From Aalborgiella sp043740415 (GTDB taxonomy: Bacteria; Pseudomonadota; Gammaproteobacteria; Burkholderiales; Burkholderiaceae_C): 26,440 nucleotides of DNA. The translations under genes and the position numbers were made by a program. The notes beneath the pieces are model-generated. The model saw only the letters and a list, made by a program, of their open reading frames with translations, did not search any database and was not told where the DNA came from. Shown one piece after another: positions 15,024-20,941 of the stretch (its first letter is position 1; each line of letters opens with the position of its first letter). The stretch spans positions 1 to 26,440 of the forward strand of contig JAYUCJ010000138.1 of the NCBI GenBank assembly GCA_043740415.1, given 5' to 3'.

Positions 15024-16640
15024 TTACTTGCGTCGCACGCGCCAAAATGCCAGCAACAGGATACCTAGCCCCAAAATCCACAACGGCCACAGCCAAAAGC
15101 GCGCCACCCACCAGGCGTAGGGCGTGATGACCGTGTTGCCCCAGACCTGGCCGACCAACACGCCACGGGTATGCCGCTCTAGCGATTGGGTGACTTGGCC
15201 TTGTGCGTCGATGATGACGGTCGCGCCGGTGTTGGTCGCGCGTATCGACGGCCGCGCCAGCTCCATCGAGCGCAAGCGGGCGATGTTGAGGTGCTGATCT
15301 ATCGCCACCGTATTGCCGAACCAGGCGATATTTGTAAGGTTAACCAGAATCGTGGGCGCGGTGGCGGGGTTGGCAAAACGTGCTGCCAGCTCTTCGCCAA
15401 ACAAATCTTCATAGCAAATATTCAGCCCCAAGCGCTGACCTTGCCAGTAGAACGGCGGCTGGGCGGAGCCGCCCCGGTTGAAGGCGCCCAGCGGGATGTT
15501 CATCAAATCGATAAACCACTGCGCGAAGGGCGGAATGAACTCGCCAAAGGGCACGAGGTGGTCTTTGTTGTACTGGTAGGGGGCGGATAGTGCTAGCGGT
15601 GTAGGCTTGAAACCCAGCACACTGTTGCTGAAACCCGCCGCACGGCTGCCCATAGGGATGCCAATCAGCGCGGCTTTTGAACCGTTTTCAGCTTTGAAAG
15701 GCTGCTGCACCTTGCGCCAATAGTCGGGCGTCAAATTCTGCGGCAGCAAGGGAATGGCCGTTTCTGGGGTGACGACCAACCCGGATTGCACTTTTTCCAG
15801 CTGCTCGGCGTACCAGCTCAAGGCCGTGGCCACGCCTGAGCCGGCTTGGAACTTCTCGTTTTGCGGGATATTGCCCTGCAGCAGGGTGACTTGCAAGGGC
15901 GGCGTTTGCTGGCTCGCAATTTTTGCAGCAGCGTTTGAGGTTTCTAAACTTGGGCTGTTCACAACCAGCAAGACGACAAACAGCACCGCCAACAGCGCCG
16001 CCTGGATGCGCAGGGGCTTGGTGGGTTTATCGACCAGTTGCACCAGCAGCATGGCCATGTAGGCGCTGACAAAGCACATGCCATACACCCCGATGCTGGA
16101 TGCCAAGCCCGCCAACGGCCCGTCAACATGCGAATAACCGACGGCGCCCCACGGAAAACCCGTCAACCACGTGCCGCGTGCTATTTCCGCCAACATCCAA
16201 CACGCTGCGAAAATAATAGCAGCATAGGTATTAAATACGCCGACTACAGCCATATTTGGCATGTTTTTGACGGTTTTTGCGGTGATGTGATGAAAAATCA
16301 TGCAAACCAGCACGTAAAACAGCGCCAGACAGCTGCTGAGCAACAACACCGCCAGCGCGGCCAACCAGCTGGGCAAACCGCCGTAGGTGTGCATGGAGAT
16401 GTAGAGCCACCAGATGCTGCCACACAGCCAAGCGGTGCTGAACACCCAGCTGCGCCAGGCCGCTTGTTTGAGTGAGCCGGCGCCCAACAACGAGCGTGCA
16501 AACACGCCCATCGCCAGCAGCTGCAGCCACCACAGCGATTGACCGCGCGGAATGCCCAGCAGGGCGATGTCAAAACTAAAGGGCCAAACCAGGCTGACGG
16601 ATTGCGCCCAACCCGCAAGTAACAACACCGTAAATTGCAT
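15024..16640 (-). CDS. lnt: Apolipoprotein N-acyltransferase
   Basis: Lnt adds the third acyl chain to the N-terminal Cys of lipoproteins in the inner membrane. The 538-residue protein has about seven N-terminal membrane segments (to about residue 220), then a nitrilase-like periplasmic domain. The catalytic triad reads as Glu in VTPETAIPLL, Lys in YNKDHLVPFGEFIPP, and Cys in LNICYEDLFGEE. A C-terminal membrane segment (WLWPLWILGLGILLLAFW) and a basic tail close it. GTWLTGFPWGAVGYSHVDGP is the conserved membrane-domain motif. Residues 129-144, just before that motif's helix, are encoded by a repeat copy (16210-16254). It lies 18 bases downstream of corC, a widely conserved pairing. Confidence 0.96.
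   Translation of the reverse strand: MQFTVLLLAGWAQSVSLVWPFSFDIALLGIPRGQSLWWLQLLAMGVFARSLLGAGSLKQAAWRSWVFSTAWLCGSIWWLYISMHTYGGLPSWLAALAVLLLSSCLALFYVLVCMIFHHITAKTVKNMPNMAVVGVFNTYAAIIFAACWMLAEIARGTWLTGFPWGAVGYSHVDGPLAGLASSIGVYGMCFVSAYMAMLLVQLVDKPTKPLRIQAALLAVLFVVLLVVNSPSLETSNAAAKIASQQTPPLQVTLLQGNIPQNEKFQAGSGVATALSWYAEQLEKVQSGLVVTPETAIPLLPQNLTPDYWRKVQQPFKAENGSKAALIGIPMGSRAAGFSNSVLGFKPTPLALSAPYQYNKDHLVPFGEFIPPFAQWFIDLMNIPLGAFNRGGSAQPPFYWQGQRLGLNICYEDLFGEELAARFANPATAPTILVNLTNIAWFGNTVAIDQHLNIARLRSMELARPSIRATNTGATVIIDAQGQVTQSLERHTRGVLVGQVWGNTVITPYAWWVARFWLWPLWILGLGILLLAFWRVRRK
16210..16254 (-). repeat. Dispersed short repeat, copy F, inside lnt
   Basis: On the minus strand GTAGTCGGCGTATTTAATACC matches the core with a few changes, followed by TATGCTGCTATTATTTTCGCAGC. 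The hairpin arms here are GCTGC and GCAGC. Unlike copies in yidC and glyS, it lies in the sense direction of the gene, so it is read as NMAVVGVFNTYAAIIF (Lnt residues 129-144). Confidence 0.68.
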
Positions 16641-16658
16641 GAAATGAAGCGCCTATTC

Positions 16659-17585
16659 CTATTTATTGTCAGCCATGTGCGCTGGCATGACCTTGAACCA
16701 CTTGACCGCGCCACCCTTGGTGTGCAGCACCGTGAAGCTCAGGCCATTCAGCTCCATGCTTTCGCCGCGTTTCGGTACGTGGCCCATTTCATGCGCGACC
16801 AGGCCGCCTATGGTGTCGAACTGGTTGTCCGAGTCCGACTCCAGCAGCGTGACTTTGAAAGCGTCATTGACGCGCTCAATCGCCGTGTCGCCGCTGACGC
16901 GGTAGGTTTTGTCGGCCAAGCCAAAAATATCGCCTTCATCGGCCACGATGTCGAACTCGTCCTCGATTTCACCGACGATTTCTTCCAGCACGTCCTCGAT
17001 CGTCAACAAACCCGCCATGCGGCCAAACTCGTCGATGACGATGGCCAAGTGGTTGCGGTTGCCGCGAAACTCACGCAACAAATCGTTCAAGCCCTTGGTT
17101 TCGGGCACAAACACCGGTGGGCGCAAGAGCGCGCGGATGTTCAACTCGGGCGCACGCTGCAGTTTCAGCAGGTCTTTCGCCATCAACACGCCGATGATGT
17201 TGTCTTTTTCGCCCTCAAACACCGGAAAGCGCGAGTGCGCGGTGTCTATCACCTGGTGCATCAGCTCGTCCATGGTCGAGTCGATGTTCAGCAGGTCAAT
17301 CCGCGTCACCGGCACCATCACGTCGCCAGCGCTCATGTCGGCCATGCGAATCACGCCCTCCAGCATGGCGCGGCTTTGCGCACCGATCACGTCGTTGCCT
17401 TCGGCCTCGGCCAGCGTCTCAATCAGCTGGTCTGTGGAGTCTGGGCCGGGTTTGATGAACTCGACTATCTTTTGAAATAACGAGCGTTTGTCTGCCTGTG
17501 CTGCGTTGGGATTGTGGTTGCCCGTGGCAGTTTGAGCAGACGATGAACTGGGTTCTGACACTATGGTGGCGCTCACTGATATCAC
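16659..17585 (-). CDS. corC: CorC/YbeX-type CBS-domain protein
   Basis: This is a soluble 308-residue protein of the HlyC/CorC group, linked to magnesium and cobalt efflux, or to ribosome and envelope function in the ybeX-lnt operons. A short disordered N-terminus (SSSSAQTATGNHNP) leads to the DVMVPVTRIDLLNIDSTMDE entry to the CBS pair. The two CBS motifs run about 85-210 (VIDTAHSRFPVFEGEKDNII; GRMAGLLTIEDVLEEIVGEI). A C-terminal CorC_HlyC domain follows (GDIFGLADKTYRVSGDTAIE, then FDTIGGLVAHEMGHVPKRGE). The open frame starts at a GTG (17585), and another GTG at 17576 (MSATIVSEP) is a close alternative. No ATG fits. It heads the operon running into lnt. Confidence 0.92.
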   Translation of the reverse strand: MISVSATIVSEPSSSSAQTATGNHNPNAAQADKRSLFQKIVEFIKPGPDSTDQLIETLAEAEGNDVIGAQSRAMLEGVIRMADMSAGDVMVPVTRIDLLNIDSTMDELMHQVIDTAHSRFPVFEGEKDNIIGVLMAKDLLKLQRAPELNIRALLRPPVFVPETKGLNDLLREFRGNRNHLAIVIDEFGRMAGLLTIEDVLEEIVGEIEDEFDIVADEGDIFGLADKTYRVSGDTAIERVNDAFKVTLLESDSDNQFDTIGGLVAHEMGHVPKRGESMELNGLSFTVLHTKGGAVKWFKVMPAHMADNK

Positions 17586-17662
17586 GGTAGCGTGCTTCTG
17601 AGCGCGGTTGTTGCGAAGCCCCTAGGATAGCGGATTCCTGTGACGGTGACTAATTGGCCCTT

Positions 17663-18292
17663 TTAAAACGGGTCGGCTGGCTCTTTTTGGACGCCCGCGA
17701 CCAGCTCTTGAAAATTCTTGGCTTGCTGCTTGAAGCCATAGTCCACCTCGGCCATTTGGTCTTCCACCATTTCCGTCAAGCGCGTGCCCAAGGTGGCGGC
17801 AGGGAGTTTGAGGTAGGCGTCTGATTCTGAGCCGCTGCGCTCCACCGTGGCGCCAGCGTTGCGTGCAATGTTCAGCATGTTGGTGTTTTCAGTCAGCGCG
17901 TGGATGAACAAAGTGTCGCGCCCCTCGTTGCGGGCGTGCATCACCGCACGGTCAAACAAGCGTCCACCAAAGCCACGACCCCGTGCCGCTTTGAGCACCG
18001 ACACGCCAAACTCTGCGTTTTTAGCCTGCTCGGGGTCGTCCGACACCGCCAAATGCGCCATCGCAATCAGCTCCAGCTTGCGGTTGAAAATGCCGTAAAT
18101 ATCGTCGCGTTCAAAATTCAGCCCATCGGCATAGCGGTTGATTTGCTCGTCCGACGTCGCATAGCCAAAGCGCAAATAGCGGTCTGACTCGTCCAGCGCC
18201 AGCAAATGCTTCGCAATCCGCTCGCGGTGCCGCGGCCCCAAAGAGCGAATCGGCACCAGCGGGAAGCTAGAACGGGTGTGGGTGGTATCCAT
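17663..18292 (-). CDS. GNAT-family N-acetyltransferase
   Basis: This is a 209-residue acetyltransferase that would transfer an acetyl group from acetyl-CoA to an unknown amine. The start ATG at 18292 (MDTTHTRSSFPLVPIRSL) fits the family; the frame is open further upstream but that part is unlike it. GNAT features are the strand AMAHLAVSDDPEQAKNAEFG, the acetyl-CoA loop SVLKAARGRGFGGRLFDRAV (the RGRGFGG pattern), and the helix LTENTNMLNIARNAGATVE. The N-terminal RSLGPRHRERIAKHLLALDE with RYLRFGYATSDEQINRY is common in a group of Burkholderiales GNAT proteins. The C-terminus is a charged helical tail. It lies 77 bases upstream of corC on the same strand. The substrate is unknown. Confidence 0.87.
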   Translation of the reverse strand: MDTTHTRSSFPLVPIRSLGPRHRERIAKHLLALDESDRYLRFGYATSDEQINRYADGLNFERDDIYGIFNRKLELIAMAHLAVSDDPEQAKNAEFGVSVLKAARGRGFGGRLFDRAVMHARNEGRDTLFIHALTENTNMLNIARNAGATVERSGSESDAYLKLPAATLGTRLTEMVEDQMAEVDYGFKQQAKNFQELVAGVQKEPADPF

Positions 18293-18512
18293 AACGCCAA
18301 TATAAGGGTATTCCCTAAAATTTCCAGCAATTTTGTTGCAGCGCAGCAAATAACCGTGTTTTCTAGGTGTAACACCCTCGGATGGCGTGACTTTATGCGC
18401 ATGTTGGCGCTTAAGCAATTTTTAACCTGCCAGGGCAGCGCCTTTGTCGATTTCACCCTGTCCCGCAAGAAACTGGAAGACAAGCCAAGGCATTCGGTCA
18501 TACACTTTAGCC

Positions 18513-18854
18513 ATGACAGAAAAACTAGCCCCCCAAACCGCTGCTGCGTTGCTGGCAACGCTACAACACTGGCAGCACGATGCACCACGTGATGCGATCA
18601 CCCGCGAGTTCGTGTTTACCGACTTCGCGCAAGCTTTTGCCTTCATGACGCAAATTGCCATCGTCGCCGAAAAGCGCAACCACCACCCCGAGTGGTCCAA
18701 TGTGTACAACCGCGTCAGCATCACCTTGACGACGCACGATGTGAACGGCTTGTCACAGCGCGATATTGATTTGGCGCGTTACGCCGATGCGGCTTTTGTA
18801 AACTATCACGCCCATGAAAAACGTTCAATCCAAACGCCCAGACTGGACGATTGA
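18513..18854 (+). CDS. phhB: Pterin-4a-carbinolamine dehydratase
   Basis: PhhB dehydrates the 4a-hydroxy-tetrahydropterin made by phenylalanine hydroxylase, regenerating the cofactor. The 113-residue protein shows the family signature EKRNHHPEWSNVYNRVSITL, with the catalytic His-His-Pro, and ends with GLSQRDIDLARYADAAF. Length is typical. The 3' end overlaps the start of phhA by 41 bases in another frame, which implies coupled expression of the two partners. No clear ribosome site precedes the ATG. TACACT at 18501-18506 resembles a -10 but sits very close to the start, so promoter and leader are unresolved. Confidence 0.95.
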   Translation: MTEKLAPQTAAALLATLQHWQHDAPRDAITREFVFTDFAQAFAFMTQIAIVAEKRNHHPEWSNVYNRVSITLTTHDVNGLSQRDIDLARYADAAFVNYHAHEKRSIQTPRLDD

Positions 18855-19662
18855 CCAAGGCTGGAACCACTACACCGCCGCCGAGCACGCGACGTGGAAG
18901 ACGCTGTTTGAGCGCCAAACCCAGCTGCTGCCAGGCCGTGCCTGTGACGAATTTGTGCAAGGCATGCGCGACCTGCCGATGGGCGCGGATGAGATTCCAG
19001 ACTTCCGGCATTTGAGCGAGGTGCTGTTGCCGCGCACCGGCTGGCAAGTGGTCGCCGTGCCCGGCTTGGTGCCGGATGACGTCTTCTTTGAACACTTGGC
19101 GAACCGGCGCTTCCCTGCCGGGCAGTTCATCCGCCAACCGCATGAGCTGGACTACCTGGAAGAGCCCGATGTCTTTCACGACGTGTTTGGCCACGTGCCC
19201 ATGCTGATGAACCCTGCCATTGCCGACTTCATCCAGGCCTACGGCGTGGGCGGCTTGCGGGCGCAACAGCTGGGTAAGCTGGCGAACTTGGTGCGGGTGT
19301 ACTGGTACACGGTGGAGTTTGGGCTGGTCAAACAGGCGGACGGCTTGCGGATTTACGGGGCGGGCATCGCCTCGTCGCATTCAGAGAGCCTCTTCGCCTT
19401 GGACGATGCCTCGCCCAACCGCGTGGCGTTTGACCTGCCACGGGTGATGCAAACCGCTTACCGTATCGACGATTTTCAGGAAACCTATTTTGTTATCAAC
19501 AGTTTGGACGACTTGTTAGCTCTCGCCAAGATCGATTTTGCGCCGCTTTATTCGCAGATTGAGGGCAAGCCTGATATCCCTCCTGGCCAACTGCTGACGC
19601 AGGACGTGCTGTTCAACCGTGGGACATGTAGTTATCACGCCAAAGCATCAAAATTACTATGA
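18814..19662 (+). CDS. phhA: Phenylalanine 4-monooxygenase
   Basis: PhhA hydroxylates phenylalanine to tyrosine with tetrahydropterin, O2 and Fe(II). It is the compact 282-residue bacterial form without a regulatory domain. The iron ligands are His122 and His127 in PDVFHDVFGHVPML and Glu168 in YWYTVEFGL. Other conserved blocks are LPRTGWQVVAVPGLVP, RRFPAGQFIRQPHELDYLEE and YGAGIASSHSESLFALDD. It overlaps phhB by 41 bases. The last codons and the stop (AAATTACTATGA) fall inside a dispersed repeat (copy G), so the native C-terminus may have been trimmed or replaced by one or two residues. The identification is secure. Confidence 0.98.
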   Translation: MKNVQSKRPDWTIDQGWNHYTAAEHATWKTLFERQTQLLPGRACDEFVQGMRDLPMGADEIPDFRHLSEVLLPRTGWQVVAVPGLVPDDVFFEHLANRRFPAGQFIRQPHELDYLEEPDVFHDVFGHVPMLMNPAIADFIQAYGVGGLRAQQLGKLANLVRVYWYTVEFGLVKQADGLRIYGAGIASSHSESLFALDDASPNRVAFDLPRVMQTAYRIDDFQETYFVINSLDDLLALAKIDFAPLYSQIEGKPDIPPGQLLTQDVLFNRGTCSYHAKASKLL

Positions 19663-19716
19663 ATTAAATAGTAGCTTAGGCAATCAACACGCCGGCAATG
19701 GTGGTATTTTCCAAAA
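19650..19716 (-). repeat. Dispersed short repeat, copy G, at the phhA 3' end
   Basis: On the minus strand it reads CATTGCCGGCGTGTTGATTGCC then TAAGCTACTATTTAATTC, with hairpin arms TACTAT and ATAGTA. It closely matches copy H at 20775 over the 3' 35 bases. The phhA stop codon lies within it and the brnA stop is just beyond its other end. Confidence 0.78.
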
Positions 19717-19718
19717 AT

Positions 19719-19991
19719 TTAACGATGATTCAAGCTTTCAATCATCGTTGTTCGCAAAATGTCATTCATGCGGCTTTGGTAACCGCGCCCTTGGTTGCGC
19801 AGCCATTCAACCACATCCGCATCAATCCGCACCGTGAGCTGCTGCTTGATAGGGCGGTAAAACTTGCCGCGTGCTGCGCCCTTCCAGTCTGCGCTGGTGG
19901 TGGCGGGAATGTCTGAAAAATCAATGTCTTTCTCAGTTTTTTGCGCCAATGCTGCCAGTTCTTTACGAACGGCTTCAGGTACCTTGTTCAT
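19719..19991 (-). CDS. brnA: BrnA-type antitoxin
   Basis: BrnA is the antitoxin and autorepressor of the BrnT ribonuclease. The 90-residue protein has an acidic, flexible N-terminus (RKELAALAQKTEKDIDFSDI) that in the family wraps the toxin. A ribbon-helix-helix DNA-binding C-terminus follows (KQQLTVRIDADVVEWLRNQG, then GYQSRMNDILRTTM). It overlaps the toxin gene by 17 bases, toxin first, the standard brnT-brnA order. Its stop lies at the edge of repeat copy G. Confidence 0.92.
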   Translation of the reverse strand: MNKVPEAVRKELAALAQKTEKDIDFSDIPATTSADWKGAARGKFYRPIKQQLTVRIDADVVEWLRNQGRGYQSRMNDILRTTMIESLNHR

Positions 19992-20259
19992 ATGCTTTCC
20001 TTTCTACCTTTGTGGCTAATCGTGCTGAAATAATGCGAATATGCTCGCTGCCATCGTTTTCATCAAGCCAAGTATGAGCAACCAGCAACAATTGCAAACC
20101 AGCGACAGTTCCCACGGTTTGCCACCGAAGTTCACCGTTTTCTATGCGGTCTTGCCGGGTGATGTGCAGCGGGTCTTTGAACACCAGCAGCGCCGTCTCA
20201 AAACTAACACCATGCTTTCGCCTATTGCTCTCATTCTTCACCTCATCCCATGAAAACAA
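19975..20259 (-). CDS. brnT: BrnT-type ribonuclease toxin
   Basis: BrnT is a small RelE-fold ribonuclease toxin. The body reads FSWDEVKNESNRRKHGVSFE, the family's opening motif, and closes with HIRIISARLATKVERKAYEQ. The open frame can begin with TTG at 20271, but a GGAG there stands six bases before a second TTG at 20259, so 20259 (94 residues) is preferred; no ATG is available. A weak TTG start would keep toxin yield low. It is followed by brnA with a 17-base overlap. The system probably stabilises the locus or responds to stress; its activity is not shown here. Confidence 0.92.
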   Translation of the reverse strand: MFSWDEVKNESNRRKHGVSFETALLVFKDPLHITRQDRIENGELRWQTVGTVAGLQLLLVAHTWLDENDGSEHIRIISARLATKVERKAYEQGT

Positions 20260-20277
20260 TGTGAACTCCAATTTTGT

Positions 20278-20304
20278 AACTACAAATGCGTAGTTTTAAT
20301 TATA
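20278..20304 (-). promoter_or_regulatory. brnTA promoter and probable BrnA operator
   Basis: On the minus strand a perfect TATAAT (20304-20299) is followed by the palindrome AACTAC-6-GTAGTT (20278-20295), which covers the expected transcription start. TCAACA, 18 bases upstream of the -10, is a 4/6 match to a -35. Such a site fits autorepression by BrnA. Confidence 0.6.
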
Positions 20305-20343
20305 ACTAATTTTGCTATTCAGTGTTGAAAATCACCCACCCAC

Positions 20344-20372
20344 AAAAAAGAGCGCCGCAGCGCTCTTTTTTT
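20344..20372. terminator. Bidirectional rho-independent terminator
   Basis: A perfect 12-bp stem, AAAAAAGAGCGC (20344-20355) with GCGCTCTTTTTT (20360-20371), closes on the loop CGCA. It has a T run on both strands. It shields brnTA from transcripts arriving from the pckG side. Confidence 0.85.
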
Positions 20373-20381
20373 GCTCCTTAC

Positions 20382-20486
20382 GTAGGTTGGGCTGACGCAG
20401 GAAGCCCAACACCAAAGACCGTGTCGGTTGGGTTTTGGTGATATGTGTGAGATTCGGAGAGTGTTGGGCTTTTCAGCCCACCCTAC
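20382..20486. repeat. Nested inverted repeat with GTTGGGCT / AGCCCAAC arms
   Basis: GTAGGTTGGGCTGA (20382-20395) pairs with TCAGCCCACCCTAC (20473-20486) with one mismatch. GAAGCCCAACAC (20401-20412) pairs with GTGTTGGGCTTT (20461-20472) almost fully. The arms also fold locally into small hairpins. The GTAGGTTGGGCTGA type of intergenic palindrome is common in proteobacteria. No gene is supported here. Confidence 0.7.
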
Positions 20487-20504
20487 GGGCTACGGGCTAC
20501 GGGC
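20484..20504. repeat. Three tandem copies of TACGGGC
   Basis: The 7-base unit TACGGGC is repeated three times without change, directly at the right arm of the larger inverted repeat. It probably arose by slippage or partial duplication of that arm. Confidence 0.8.
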
Positions 20505-20526
20505 TCTTACCTACGCATACAAAGAG

Positions 20527-20774
20527 CTAACGCACCTAACGAACACGGTAGTTGTAATAACCTCCCTCGCCTGTACGGACGTCTGCGCCGGCGACGCCAT
20601 TGATGAAATCGACATCCCAAGCGCCGAGATCTTCACCCGCGACAGGCGAAGACGTCCAGTAGACTGAATTAAGCGGTGTATTAGGAAACCATGAGTTATC
20701 AATAGTTGGTGTCTCACTAGTTTTAACGATGCCCAGCAACTCGGCTTTGCCGTAAAAATTCATTGGCTGGCAGG
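20527..20774 (-). pseudogene. Remnant of a DUF1566 (Lcl C-terminal domain) protein
   Basis: The minus-strand frame reads GKAELLGIVKTSETPTIDNS, WFPNTPLNSVYWTSSPVAGE and DVDFINGVAGADVRTGEGGY, ending YNYRVR. This is the C-terminal end of the DUF1566 fold found in many secreted or surface proteins. An upstream LPANEF in a shifted frame (20773 onward) looks like the LP part of the usual LPTxxEL motif. The remnant therefore has a frameshift and lacks most of its 5' end, which stops exactly where repeat copy H begins. A TAG replaces what would be the Leu of the usual closing VRLVR, and the next codons read VR and stop. Expression is unlikely. Confidence 0.7.
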
Positions 20775-20836
20775 AAATTTACTATGAATTTAATAGCAGC
20801 TTAGGCAACAAATCCGCCAGTTAGAGGCCAAAAATA
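20775..20836 (-). repeat. Dispersed short repeat, copy H
   Basis: On the minus strand TTTTTGGCCTCTAACTGGCG leads into GATTTGTTGCCTAAGCTGCT and a CTAT...ATAG hairpin tail. It is nearly identical to copy G in the last 35 bases. It abuts the DUF1566 remnant. Confidence 0.78.
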
Positions 20837-20847
20837 TCCCTTAAAGC

Positions 20848-20914
20848 CGTCATTCCCGCGCAGACGGGAATCCACGGGGCGCTGCGATGGATTCCCGCCT
20901 TCGCGGGAATGACG
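20848..20914. repeat. ATTCCC-type inverted repeat (dRS3-like arms)
   Basis: Two 27-base arms, CGTCATTCCCGCG... (20848-20874) and ...CGCGGGAATGACG (20888-20914), are complementary at 25 of 27 positions around a 13-base loop. Each arm also contains the ATTCCC-N-GGGAAT palindrome known as dRS3 in Neisseria and widespread in betaproteobacteria. It lies 27 bases after the pckG stop and may act as its terminator or RNA stabiliser. Confidence 0.85.
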
Positions 20915-20941
20915 TGAGCTTGAAACGGAAGCGAGGCTTAA

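Noticed and set aside
16635..17480. 281-residue plus-strand open frame opposite corC
   Set aside because: It is the antisense shadow of a conserved CBS-domain gene; its His/Gln/Val-rich composition is typical of such shadows.
20428..20667. Plus-strand 79-residue open frame
   Set aside because: It lies across repeats and antisense to the DUF1566 remnant, with no recognisable protein features.
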